Below the pieces are notes generated by a model that ran no database searches, was not told where the DNA came from, and worked only from the letters and a program-made list of their open reading frames with translations. This document shows, one piece after another, positions 13,396 to 20,331 of a DNA stretch of 25,014 bases (position 1 is the first letter of the stretch; every line of letters starts with the position of its first letter). The stretch lies in the NCBI GenBank assembly GCA_002297505.1, contig DBLQ01000096.1, positions 19,257 to 44,270 of the forward strand, read 5' to 3'. Origin of the DNA: Flavobacteriales bacterium UBA720. Its GTDB lineage: Bacteria; Bacteroidota; Bacteroidia; Flavobacteriales; Weeksellaceae. Both the position numbers and the translations under genes were made by a program.

Positions 13396-15231
13396 TTATT
13401 TCTTAAAGTTTTTGTTGAGTTCTGCCATGAACGCCGGCTGAATCTCGACTTTGGTTTTTGCCCGTTGTTCGGCAATAGTTTTTTGAAGCACCATCTCGGT
13501 TACGGCATCTGTCATATCTTCTTTGGACTCTTCCAGGGTCATCTGCTGCTCCGGAAGAATGTCATCAATGGCAATCACCACATCGCGCTCCCCGATCTTG
13601 GTCAGAAAAACACCTTTTTTGAAAGGCACGTTGTACTTTTTGAAAACATCCGCACTCTCCTGGATTTTACCCTGTTCGAAGTGTACCAGGACCTGATTCT
13701 GATCGTTCACCTGATTTTTGAACTCTTCTTTCAGCGCTTCCCATTTCTTTGGATCCTTTACTTCTTTTTCCAGCGTTTTTACCAGTTTCGGGTCAGAAAT
13801 CACGGCTGCACGGGATTCCGCACGCTTTTCCCAGACAAATTTCGCTTTATTTTTATTATAATAGTCCTGGAACAGCTGGGGATTGTTTTTGACCTCGTTT
13901 TTCAGATATTCTGAGAAGATGTATTCGGAATACAGGTTTTTACGCAGCTCATCCAGCTCCGGTTTTACGTCTGGCATTTTATCAAAATTCTTCGCATACA
14001 CGCCGATCATAAACTGACTGGCCTGATAATCCAGCAATCCTGCCCACTGCGCTGTAGGAATGGTCTCCAGGTTTTTGTATTGAGCTTCCAGCGATTTTTT
14101 CAGATCTTCGTACGTCACCTGAGTTTTCCCGTAAGAGAACATCACTGCTTTAGGATTTTTTGGATTGAGATAATTCTGGTAAGATTTTTTGATCTCGGCA
14201 AAATCATTGGTTTCCGTGAACTTGTCTTTTGTCTTCAGCCAGTCTATCAGCTTAGATGTCGCTTCCTCGCCATAGCTTGTAGCCAGCATCTCTTTCTGGA
14301 AAAATTTTCGGTTATCGTCCTTAAGATCATACGGCTCAATATTGTAAATATTAAAAATAAAATATTTATCGTTGAAGAGGATAGGCTCTTTGGTATAAAA
14401 ATCTTTTTTCTGACCTTTCAGCGCGTTATAAACTTCATCCGGCAAGATCGGCGAACCCATCACAGCACCACCAGAATTTTTCTCTTCTTCTGTGGCTGCA
14501 TATTCCTTCACCACTGCCTGAAATTTCTTTCCAGACTCCAGATCCTTGTAAATTTTGGCTTTTGTAGTTTCATAGTTAGCATCTTTCGGAATGCTCAAAA
14601 CACCAAAAATCATATAACCTAAACTCGGTCTTTTATTGGTCACTTTCGCAAACCCGACAACGTTCGGTTTATTGATAAAAGAGGTGTAGCCATTCAGTGG
14701 TGTTTTCTTCACTTCCTGGTACATCTCGTAATCCAGCATGCCCGGTTTCACATAAAAAGCTTTGGCCGCCTCGGCAGAAACATTTTTGGTCACGAAGTCG
14801 TCCATGGTCATTTTGCCGGCTTTCACCTGCTCATACAAAGCCTTGTAATCTGTCTTGTCATCTGCCTTTTTTTCCTTGATGAAAAGCTGAACCTGAATCT
14901 CATTCTTACTGGAGTTGACGAAATCCTGCAACAGAGGATCGATGATCGTTTTAGGATAAAACTTCTGCTCACGGATCTCGGAAAGTTTCTGATTCATGGC
15001 GTTGGCAAAAAAGTTCAGCGTATCTGCTTTTTTTTCTTTGGCCAATTGCTGAAGGAGCAGAAACTCTACCGTAGCGCTCACGGACTTATCAGGGCCAGAA
15101 TTCTCCAGCCCGTATTTGTTTTCCCGCATGTAGTCTTTCACAGAAATACTGTCCTTGCCTACGATCATATATTGCGAAAAAAGGTTTTGTGAAGCCAATG
15201 CCAGCACTATAGGAAAAAAAATCTTCTTCAT
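13396..15231 (-). CDS. Large periplasmic peptidyl-prolyl isomerase (PpiD/SurA-like)
   Basis: 611 residues. Signal peptide 1-20 (MKKIFFPIVLALASQNLFSQ), with no membrane anchor beyond it. A parvulin domain fits about 204-300, where LGYMIFGVLSIPKDA begins the domain, GGAVMGSPILPDEVYNAL is its glycine loop, and FNDKYFIFNIYNIEPYD ends it. A second, degenerate parvulin-like stretch follows near the C-terminus (FVWEKRAESRAAVISD; FKKGVFLTKIGERDVVIAIDD). Rich in Lys and Glu with long helices, as in chaperone arms. Probably handles outer-membrane or secreted clients with the adjacent SurA-like protein; that pairing is inferred from adjacency. Lies 58 bp downstream of the sugar kinase gene. Confidence 0.87.
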   Translation of the reverse strand: MKKIFFPIVLALASQNLFSQYMIVGKDSISVKDYMRENKYGLENSGPDKSVSATVEFLLLQQLAKEKKADTLNFFANAMNQKLSEIREQKFYPKTIIDPLLQDFVNSSKNEIQVQLFIKEKKADDKTDYKALYEQVKAGKMTMDDFVTKNVSAEAAKAFYVKPGMLDYEMYQEVKKTPLNGYTSFINKPNVVGFAKVTNKRPSLGYMIFGVLSIPKDANYETTKAKIYKDLESGKKFQAVVKEYAATEEEKNSGGAVMGSPILPDEVYNALKGQKKDFYTKEPILFNDKYFIFNIYNIEPYDLKDDNRKFFQKEMLATSYGEEATSKLIDWLKTKDKFTETNDFAEIKKSYQNYLNPKNPKAVMFSYGKTQVTYEDLKKSLEAQYKNLETIPTAQWAGLLDYQASQFMIGVYAKNFDKMPDVKPELDELRKNLYSEYIFSEYLKNEVKNNPQLFQDYYNKNKAKFVWEKRAESRAAVISDPKLVKTLEKEVKDPKKWEALKEEFKNQVNDQNQVLVHFEQGKIQESADVFKKYNVPFKKGVFLTKIGERDVVIAIDDILPEQQMTLEESKEDMTDAVTEMVLQKTIAEQRAKTKVEIQPAFMAELNKNFKK

Positions 15232-15289
15232 TTGATATATTTAATTTATAACACGTTTTGGAGTGATAAATTGTAATAAAGTTAAAAAT

Positions 15290-16210
15290 TTATATTGCAG
15301 ATTCGAATGAGGTCAGCTCCTTGAACTGATGAATTCTCTTGCTCAGCTCCTGCTTCGTTACTTCCTGGATTCTCTCTGTCCCGAATTTCTCTACCGTGAA
15401 GGAAGCCATCGCACTGCCTACGATAATGGCAGTTTTCATGCTCTCGAAACTGAAATCACCTTTCCTCGTTAGGTAAGATGCAAATCCACCGGCAAACGTG
15501 TCTCCTGCACCGGTAGGATCAAAAACCTCTTCCAAAGGCAAGGCCGGAATCGCAAAGACTTTTCCTTCGTGGAACAATAGCGCGCCATGCTCACCTTTTT
15601 TAATGATCACATACTGAGGACCCATTTCGTGAATTTTTTTTGCAGCTTTCACCAGGGAATATTCACCGGACAACTGTCTGGCTTCTTCATCATTTATAGT
15701 AATAACGTCGGTCTTGGCGATCACCTTCATCAGGTTGTCCCAGGCAATGTCCATCCAGAAATTCATTGTATCCAAGATAACCAATTGCGGTTTTTTGCTC
15801 ATTCTTTCCAAAACCGAAAGCTGAACCACAGGATCCAGATTACCCAGCAACAGAACGTCTGCATCCGCCGCATGTGCAGGAACTTTCGGGTCGAAATCTG
15901 CAAGGACGTTAAGTTCCGTCACCAATGTATCTCTGGAATTAAGATCGTTATGATATTTGCCGCTCCAGAAAAATGTTTTACCATCCTTCACCATTTCCAC
16001 ACCATCGATATTGATATGCTTTGACGTCATCATGTCCAGATATTCCTGCGGGAAATCGCCACCGATAACAGACACCAAACTGACTTCTGTTTCTAAAGCC
16101 GAAGCTGCCAATCCAATGAATGTGGCGGCACCACCAAGAATTTTATCTGTCTTGCCAAATGGCGTTTCGATGGCATCAAATGCTACAGTTCCTACTGCTA
16201 GTAATTTCAT
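15290..16210 (-). CDS. PfkB-family sugar/nucleoside kinase
   Basis: 306 residues, cytosolic. The ribokinase-fold landmarks are GGAATF (26-31, family signature 1 region) and DPTGAGDTFAGGF (231-243, signature 2 with the anion hole and catalytic Asp237). VVQLSVLERM and VITINDEEARQLSG are typical inter-motif segments. The exact substrate cannot be assigned; PfkB members phosphorylate ribose, fructose, adenosine and others. No pathway gene is adjacent. Flanked by gldD (upstream, 154 bp) and the large parvulin gene (downstream, 58 bp). No clear promoter of its own, so readthrough from gldD is possible. Confidence 0.88.
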   Translation of the reverse strand: MKLLAVGTVAFDAIETPFGKTDKILGGAATFIGLAASALETEVSLVSVIGGDFPQEYLDMMTSKHINIDGVEMVKDGKTFFWSGKYHNDLNSRDTLVTELNVLADFDPKVPAHAADADVLLLGNLDPVVQLSVLERMSKKPQLVILDTMNFWMDIAWDNLMKVIAKTDVITINDEEARQLSGEYSLVKAAKKIHEMGPQYVIIKKGEHGALLFHEGKVFAIPALPLEEVFDPTGAGDTFAGGFASYLTRKGDFSFESMKTAIIVGSAMASFTVEKFGTERIQEVTKQELSKRIHQFKELTSFESAI

Positions 16211-16223
16211 ATTTTAAGCTATT

Positions 16224-16364
16224 TGTCGGAAGCGGTAAAACCGGTGTCCGAAGTTTTTATTATTTATATTTTGCCAGAAGCCGGAAGACCGCCATCTGAA
16301 TTTATTTTTAATTATTGTAGTTGACTGATTGAAAATCTTCTGTCATCCGACTCCAATCTTCAGA
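16224..16364. repeat. Degenerate inverted-repeat intergenic element
   Basis: The left part has GTCGGAAGCGG (16225), TCCGAAG (16247) and GCCAGAAGCCGGAAGACC (16273). The right part has the complementary theme CTTCTGTCATCCGAC (16337) and AATCTTCAGAC (16355). Together they form an imperfect inverted repeat around an A/T-rich centre. It fills the gldD-pfkB gap and stops at the gldD stop codon. It resembles degenerate GGAAG-type intergenic repeats I recall from Chryseobacterium genomes; copy number cannot be judged here. Confidence 0.4.
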
Positions 16365-16922
16365 CTACTTTTTCCATTCAAAAGAATCTATCATATGGAG
16401 CAGATCCTTCTTGACATAATCCACCGCTGGTCCCAGAGAATCGGGCCTCGGGCGTGAGTTGAAATACAAATTCCTAGTCACGAAATGCCTTGTACTGTCC
16501 GTGACGAAGAACTGGATATTAGACGCCGACTGTCCCTTCAGCGTATAAAAATTACCAAAGACCTTCTTTTCCGGATACTGGAATACTTTTGTGTCAATAG
16601 CACTGGCACGGATGGTGTGTTCATAAACCATTTTCTCCACTTCCCGCACGTGCAGCTGAAAATCATTTTTGATTGGAAAGTAAGTGATAAAAACTTTGGC
16701 TTTCATCTTGGGATAATTTATATAGTACCAGCAAGGTTCCTTGGCATCCTGAACTTTTGCAAAATCAGAATAGTCGAAAGAATAATTGCATGGTGAGTCA
16801 AACCGCGTGTACTGCGGCGCCGGATACTCCAGACGAAGATCACCTTTGGGCTTAGGAATTGGCTCCTTGCCGCAGGAAAAGAGTATTAGTCCTGCCAAAA
16901 GTCCAAACAGTTTTTTAAACAT
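16365..16922 (-). CDS. gldD: Gliding motility lipoprotein GldD
   Basis: 185 residues from the ATG at 16922. A longer in-frame reading would put 36 unlikely residues before the signal peptide. The lipoprotein signal is MFKKLFGLLAGLILFSC, with lipidated Cys at residue 17. Then PKPKGDLRLEYPAPQYTRFD, the conserved GldD start, and later KAKVFITYFPIKNDFQLH, AIDTKVFQYPEKKVFGNFY and RHFVTRNLYFNSRPRPDSL. GldD is required for gliding in F. johnsoniae and for function of the type IX secretion machinery. Here it lies alone between rpoD (divergent) and pfkB. The gldE partner often found next to it is not in the window. The -7 box ends 4 bases before the ATG, predicting a leaderless mRNA. Confidence 0.92.
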   Translation of the reverse strand: MFKKLFGLLAGLILFSCGKEPIPKPKGDLRLEYPAPQYTRFDSPCNYSFDYSDFAKVQDAKEPCWYYINYPKMKAKVFITYFPIKNDFQLHVREVEKMVYEHTIRASAIDTKVFQYPEKKVFGNFYTLKGQSASNIQFFVTDSTRHFVTRNLYFNSRPRPDSLGPAVDYVKKDLLHMIDSFEWKK

Positions 16923-16926
16923 TCGG

Positions 16927-16954
16927 CAAAAATAACAATTCCAATTGATACAAA
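16927..16954 (-). promoter_or_regulatory. Promoter of gldD, predicted leaderless
   Basis: Minus strand TTTG (16951-16954), a 16-base spacer, then TATTTTTG (16927-16934), followed by CCGA and the ATG. The -7 box is exact; the spacer is one base shorter than usual. Confidence 0.5.
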
Positions 16955-17160
16955 GAATTTTGCATCCCAAATTTTTGTTAAGAATCAAGGTCTTAAAGAA
17001 GAATTGGCTCAACTGTAATGCAGACCTCATAGGTTTTAGAAATCCGTGAGTTTCGCTTTATAAATTATATTAATTAAATTTAAAAATTGTTAAAATAAGC
17101 GGATTGATAACGAAAAGCAAAATTTTTGTAACCTTTTTGATGTTCTGATCGTATAATATA

Positions 17161-17190
17161 ATGCAACCTAATAGAATGAGGTTTTTATAA
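17161..17190 (+). promoter_or_regulatory. Possible nine-codon leader ORF before rpoD
   Basis: ATG at 17161 opens a short frame (MQPNRMRFL) that ends in TAA at 17188-17190. Its last base is the A of the rpoD ATG (TAATG). Such an overlap could couple translation, but a frame this short may be chance; no conservation data are available. Confidence 0.2.
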
Positions 17191-18056
17191 TGAGACAATT
17201 AAAAATTACAAAACAGGTTACCAACAGGGAAACCGCATCACTGGACAAGTATCTGCAAGAGATTGGAAAAGTTGAATTGATTACCGCTGATGAAGAGGTG
17301 GATTTGGCTCAGAGAATCCGTGCCGGAGACAGAGCTGCTCTTGAAAAACTGATCAAAGCTAACTTACGTTTTGTGGTTTCGGTTTCCAAGCAGTATCAGA
17401 ATCAAGGACTTTCTCTTCCGGATCTTATCAACGAAGGAAATCTTGGACTGATGAAAGCGGCGAAAAGATATGATGAGACGAGAGGTTTCAAATTCATCTC
17501 CTATGCTGTTTGGTGGATTCGTCAATCGATTTTGCAGGCTTTGGCTGAGCAATCGAGAATTGTAAGATTACCTTTGAACAAGATTGGTTCTATCAACAAG
17601 ATCAACAAAGCTTACGCGCACCTGGAGCAAGAGAACGAAAGACCACCTTCTCCGGAAGAGTTGGCAGAAGTTCTGGATATGAGCGAGGAAGACATCAAAG
17701 AATCCATGAAAAACTCCGGAAGACATTTGTCTATGGACGCGCCATTGGTGGAAGGTGAAGATTCTAACCTTTACGACGTTTTGCGCTCTGGTGAATCGCC
17801 AAGTCCAGATAAAGATCTGATGTTGGAATCTCTTCAAATCGAAATTGAAAGAGCACTAAATACGCTGACTCCAAGAGAAGCGGATTTGGTAAGATTGTAT
17901 TTCGGTCTTAACGGGAAACATCCGATGACATTGGAAGAGATTGGTGAAACTTTTGACCTTACGAGAGAAAGAGTGCGCCAGATCAAAGAAAAAGCCATCA
18001 AAAGACTGAAACATAATTCCAGAAGTAAGATTTTGAAATCTTATCTTGGTAAATAA
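17190..18056 (+). CDS. rpoD: Primary sigma factor RpoD/SigA
   Basis: 288 residues, short because Bacteroidetes primary sigma factors lack region 1.1 and the long non-conserved insert. Region 1.2 starts SLDKYLQEIGKVELIT (17-32). The core-binding region 2 has NLRFVVSVSKQYQNQGLSL and LINEGNLGLMKAAKRYDE. Region 2.4 has FKFISYAVWWIRQSILQAL (100-118). Region 4.2 has MTLEEIGETFDLTRERVRQI (246-265). In the -10-reading helix, the positions of E. coli Thr440 and Arg441 are Leu115 and Gln116, which agrees with the TAnnTTTG boxes seen in this window. A weak GAGG lies 9 bases before the ATG. I see no consensus promoter upstream, although TATAAT occurs at 17153. Confidence 0.96.
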   Translation: MRQLKITKQVTNRETASLDKYLQEIGKVELITADEEVDLAQRIRAGDRAALEKLIKANLRFVVSVSKQYQNQGLSLPDLINEGNLGLMKAAKRYDETRGFKFISYAVWWIRQSILQALAEQSRIVRLPLNKIGSINKINKAYAHLEQENERPPSPEELAEVLDMSEEDIKESMKNSGRHLSMDAPLVEGEDSNLYDVLRSGESPSPDKDLMLESLQIEIERALNTLTPREADLVRLYFGLNGKHPMTLEEIGETFDLTRERVRQIKEKAIKRLKHNSRSKILKSYLGK

Positions 18057-18076
18057 GATTTTTGATGATAAATTAG

Positions 18077-18109
18077 AAGCAGGTTTTTTAGCCTGCTTTT
18101 TTATTTTTA
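18077..18109 (+). terminator. Intrinsic terminator after rpoD
   Basis: AAGCAGG (18077-18083) pairs with CCTGCTT (18092-18098), 8-base loop, followed by TTTTATTTTT. It ends 3-4 bases before the ATG of the next gene. Confidence 0.8.
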
Positions 18110-18112
18110 AAT

Positions 18113-18574
18113 ATGGTTGAAGTTAAAAGATTCAAATTTGCGTCTAATTTAGACTTTGTTTGTCAGGGTTTGAAAGATAAAGGAATATTGTTCGAAGCCG
18201 ATTGGGAAAACAACATTCTTTATTGTAAGGGAAAAGACAAGCACAATGTTTTTGATTTTATAAATAGTTTAAATCTTGATGAAAATGATGTTGAAGTAGA
18301 TGAATCTATAATTGATGGCTATAAAGAATGGAATAAAAACATGTATAATCCTGAATATTATACTGGAGGAAATATACCTTTCTTTGATAAAGAAAAAAAC
18401 AATTATGCCCTTTATGGATTTATAACTATTATATCTGGTTTAGTTTGCCTTATAGAAATTGTTAATGCAAATAAATTTAGAAAATCAGTTTTTTGGATTT
18501 TATTTTTAATAATATTTTTAATTTCTTTTTCATTATTCTATCAACACTACAAATTTAAGAGATCTAGAAAATAA
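18113..18574 (+). CDS. Uncharacterised small membrane protein, AT-rich
   Basis: 153 residues, not recognised. The N-terminal part (1-100) is soluble and acidic (VFDFINSLNLDENDVEVDES). Its beginning (VKRFKFASNLDFVCQGLKDKG) resembles signal-transducing-protein PII-like DUF2007 domains in size and strand pattern, but this is weak. Two membrane segments follow at about 101-116 (YGFITIISGLVCLIEI) and 125-142 (FWILFLIIFLISFSLFYQ), then a basic tail. Base composition is clearly more AT-rich than the flanking core genes. The ATG comes right after the rpoD terminator tail, without an obvious promoter. Its stop overlaps the next start (TAATG), so translation of the pair may be coupled. Confidence 0.65.
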   Translation: MVEVKRFKFASNLDFVCQGLKDKGILFEADWENNILYCKGKDKHNVFDFINSLNLDENDVEVDESIIDGYKEWNKNMYNPEYYTGGNIPFFDKEKNNYALYGFITIISGLVCLIEIVNANKFRKSVFWILFLIIFLISFSLFYQHYKFKRSRK

Positions 18575-19689
18575 TGAATTCAATCTCAATCATCGGTGGC
18601 GGAATTGGCGGATTGACTTTAGGTAATTTTCTAAAACAGCAGAACATCGATTTCAAAATCTACGAAAGTGCACCGGAAATCAAACCTGTCGGCGCAGGCA
18701 TTGCGATGGCGGGCAATGCTATGCAAATCTTTGATAAACTCGGATTGAAAGAGAAAATTGAGACTGCCGAAACCAAAATGCACGCATTGATTATTACGGA
18801 CAAAAAGCTGAAAACCATCTCGAAAACTGATGTTCTGAAACTCGAAAAAAAGTATAACGTCTGCAACATCGCCATTCACAGAGCGGATTTACAAAGAATT
18901 TTGAGCGAAAATATCTCTGAACACATTATTCTGAATAAACGGCTTTCGAAAATTGAGAAGAAAGAAAATTACCATTTGACTTTTGAAGATAAAACAGAAA
19001 TTGAAAGTGAAATCGTTTTTGGAGCTGACGGTGTGAAATCTTTGGTTCGGAATCAGATTTTAAAATCAGACGAAATCCGAAATGCCGGACAGAAATGCTG
19101 GCGTGGCGTTCTGCAAACCGAAATCCCTGAAAAATACAGTCACAACGCTTACGAAATGTGGGGCAAAGGAAAACGTTTCGGATTTGTGAAGGTCAGAGAA
19201 AATACGCTGTATTGGTATGCTTTGGTGAATGAAAAATTGTATTCTGACGACATTAATCTGTTAAAAGAGTTTGCCGATTTTCATCCCGATGTTTTGAAAA
19301 TGATTTCTGAAACTCCTAAAGATAATATCATTTACAATGACATCATCGACATCAAACCAATGGATAATTGGTCAACAGAAAATCTTTGTTTAATTGGTGA
19401 CGCAGCACACGCTACGACGCCGAATATGGGACAAGGCGGTTGCCAGGCGGTTGAAGACGCTTTTATTTTATCAAAACTTTTAGAAATTGAAAAAGACTGG
19501 AACAAAGTTTTTCATCAATTTGAAAAAATCCGCAAAGAAAAAGTTCATCACATTGTTAAAACGAGCTGGACTTTGGGGAAAATTGCGCAATGGGAAAATT
19601 TTACAACTATACGGAATTTTATTTTCAGAATGATCCCGGAATCTGTTAATCAGAAACAGATGGAAAAGATTTTAAAATTGGAAATTTAG
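18574..19689 (+). CDS. FAD-dependent monooxygenase (UbiH/salicylate-hydroxylase type)
   Basis: 371 residues, class A flavoprotein hydroxylase. The FAD dinucleotide-binding motif is GGGIGGL (8-14), with Glu31 closing the Rossmann strand (FKIYES). The middle motif is FGADGVKSLVR (149-159; DG motif). The second FAD motif is LIGDAAHATTPNMGQGGCQA (273-292), the GD box that binds the ribityl chain. CWRGV (175-179) is typical of urate- or benzoate-hydroxylase-like members. Substrate unknown. It differs from TetX-type tetracycline-inactivating enzymes around the GD box. Overlaps the upstream membrane-protein gene by one base. More AT-rich than neighbouring core genes. Convergent with the next gene, 38 bp between stops, no terminator seen. 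Confidence 0.85.
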   Translation: MNSISIIGGGIGGLTLGNFLKQQNIDFKIYESAPEIKPVGAGIAMAGNAMQIFDKLGLKEKIETAETKMHALIITDKKLKTISKTDVLKLEKKYNVCNIAIHRADLQRILSENISEHIILNKRLSKIEKKENYHLTFEDKTEIESEIVFGADGVKSLVRNQILKSDEIRNAGQKCWRGVLQTEIPEKYSHNAYEMWGKGKRFGFVKVRENTLYWYALVNEKLYSDDINLLKEFADFHPDVLKMISETPKDNIIYNDIIDIKPMDNWSTENLCLIGDAAHATTPNMGQGGCQAVEDAFILSKLLEIEKDWNKVFHQFEKIRKEKVHHIVKTSWTLGKIAQWENFTTIRNFIFRMIPESVNQKQMEKILKLEI

Positions 19690-19727
19690 CATTCATCAAC
19701 TTCGAGGGTCTGAAACTGATAATTCCA

Positions 19728-20273
19728 CTATTCTTCTTCTTTTTTGAGACTTTCTATGAGACTTTCGAGTTCTTTGATTTTATCTTTCAGGTTTTTGATA
19801 TCATTTTTGTTGCTGGTGACTTTACTTTTAAGCATTACCGTTCTGGCACGCTCGCTGTGGTCTTCGTCATCCTCATCTTCATTAATTTCCTCCACATCTT
19901 CCTGGATCTCGTCGATATCTTCCTGGATCTCTTCCACGTCTTCCTGAATTTCTTCAATATCTTCCTGAATCTCGTCGATATCTTCCTGAATCTCATTAAC
20001 ATCTTCCTTCAGGTCTTCGATATGTTCCGAACTTTTATTGACTGACATCTGAATAAAAATCGCCAAATAAATCGCTTCCAAAGACACAACAGTAGTGAGA
20101 ACCAGCAGCATATGTTCAAATTCTACAATCTTGAAAATCGGCAAAGCAAAACAGACGATAAAAAATATCGTGTGAAATACCAGGGACTGTATCGATCCCA
20201 CCCACCAGATGATACCGTTGGCAATTTTATCCAGCACAGAAAGCTTTTCCTGATTATCTTCCGTCAGTCTCAT
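19728..20273 (-). CDS. DUF1003-like membrane protein with a heptad-repeat coiled coil
   Basis: 181 residues. The N-terminal half has two membrane segments (about 31-50, LVFHTIFFIVCFALPIF, and 56-75, LLVLTTVVSLEAIYLAIFIQ). A short start, VLDKIANGIIWWVGS, precedes them. This layout, including SLEAIYLAIFIQMSVNKS after the second segment, resembles the DUF1003 family. Next comes a cytosolic acidic coiled coil of six nearly identical 7-residue units (EIQEDID and variants, 94-135), a run of Asp/Glu, and a charged helix to the end. Exact 7-residue periodicity keeps the a/d hydrophobic positions in register, so it should form a continuous coiled coil. Function unknown. A TTTG-N19-TAAATTTA promoter lies upstream. 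Confidence 0.75.
   Translation of the reverse strand: MRLTEDNQEKLSVLDKIANGIIWWVGSIQSLVFHTIFFIVCFALPIFKIVEFEHMLLVLTTVVSLEAIYLAIFIQMSVNKSSEHIEDLKEDVNEIQEDIDEIQEDIEEIQEDVEEIQEDIDEIQEDVEEINEDEDDEDHSERARTVMLKSKVTSNKNDIKNLKDKIKELESLIESLKKEEE
19869..19994 (-). repeat. Six tandem 21-bp repeats inside the coiled-coil gene
   Basis: Six consecutive 21-bp units encode EIQEDID, EIQEDIE, EIQEDVE, EIQEDID, EIQEDVE and EINEDED. Neighbouring units differ by a few bases. Being in frame, gain or loss of units would change coiled-coil length without a frameshift. Confidence 0.85.
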
Positions 20274-20287
20274 TTACAAATTTTGGA

Positions 20288-20318
20288 TAAATTTAAGGCT
20301 TTTGAATCTGTTTTCAAA
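20288..20318 (-). promoter_or_regulatory. Candidate promoter of the coiled-coil membrane protein gene
   Basis: Minus strand TTTG (20315-20318), a 19-base spacer, then TAAATTTA (20288-20295; last base mismatched), ending 14 bases before the ATG. Confidence 0.4.
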
Positions 20319-20331
20319 ACAATCCGGCGTA

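Noticed and set aside
16923..17030. 36-residue extension upstream of GldD
   Set aside because: It would bury the lipoprotein signal peptide, and it crosses the -7 box.
17153..17158. Sigma-70 type -10 hexamer TATAAT before rpoD
   Set aside because: No -35 element at the right distance, and the primary sigma factor of this lineage reads TAnnTTTG. A/T-rich chance match.
18574..19689. TetX-like tetracycline resistance gene
   Set aside because: The GD-box context and CWRGV motif fit other class A flavin hydroxylases; resemblance to TetX is limited to common FAD motifs.
19869..19994. CRISPR array
   Set aside because: The 21-bp repeats are contiguous without spacers and lie in frame in a coding region.
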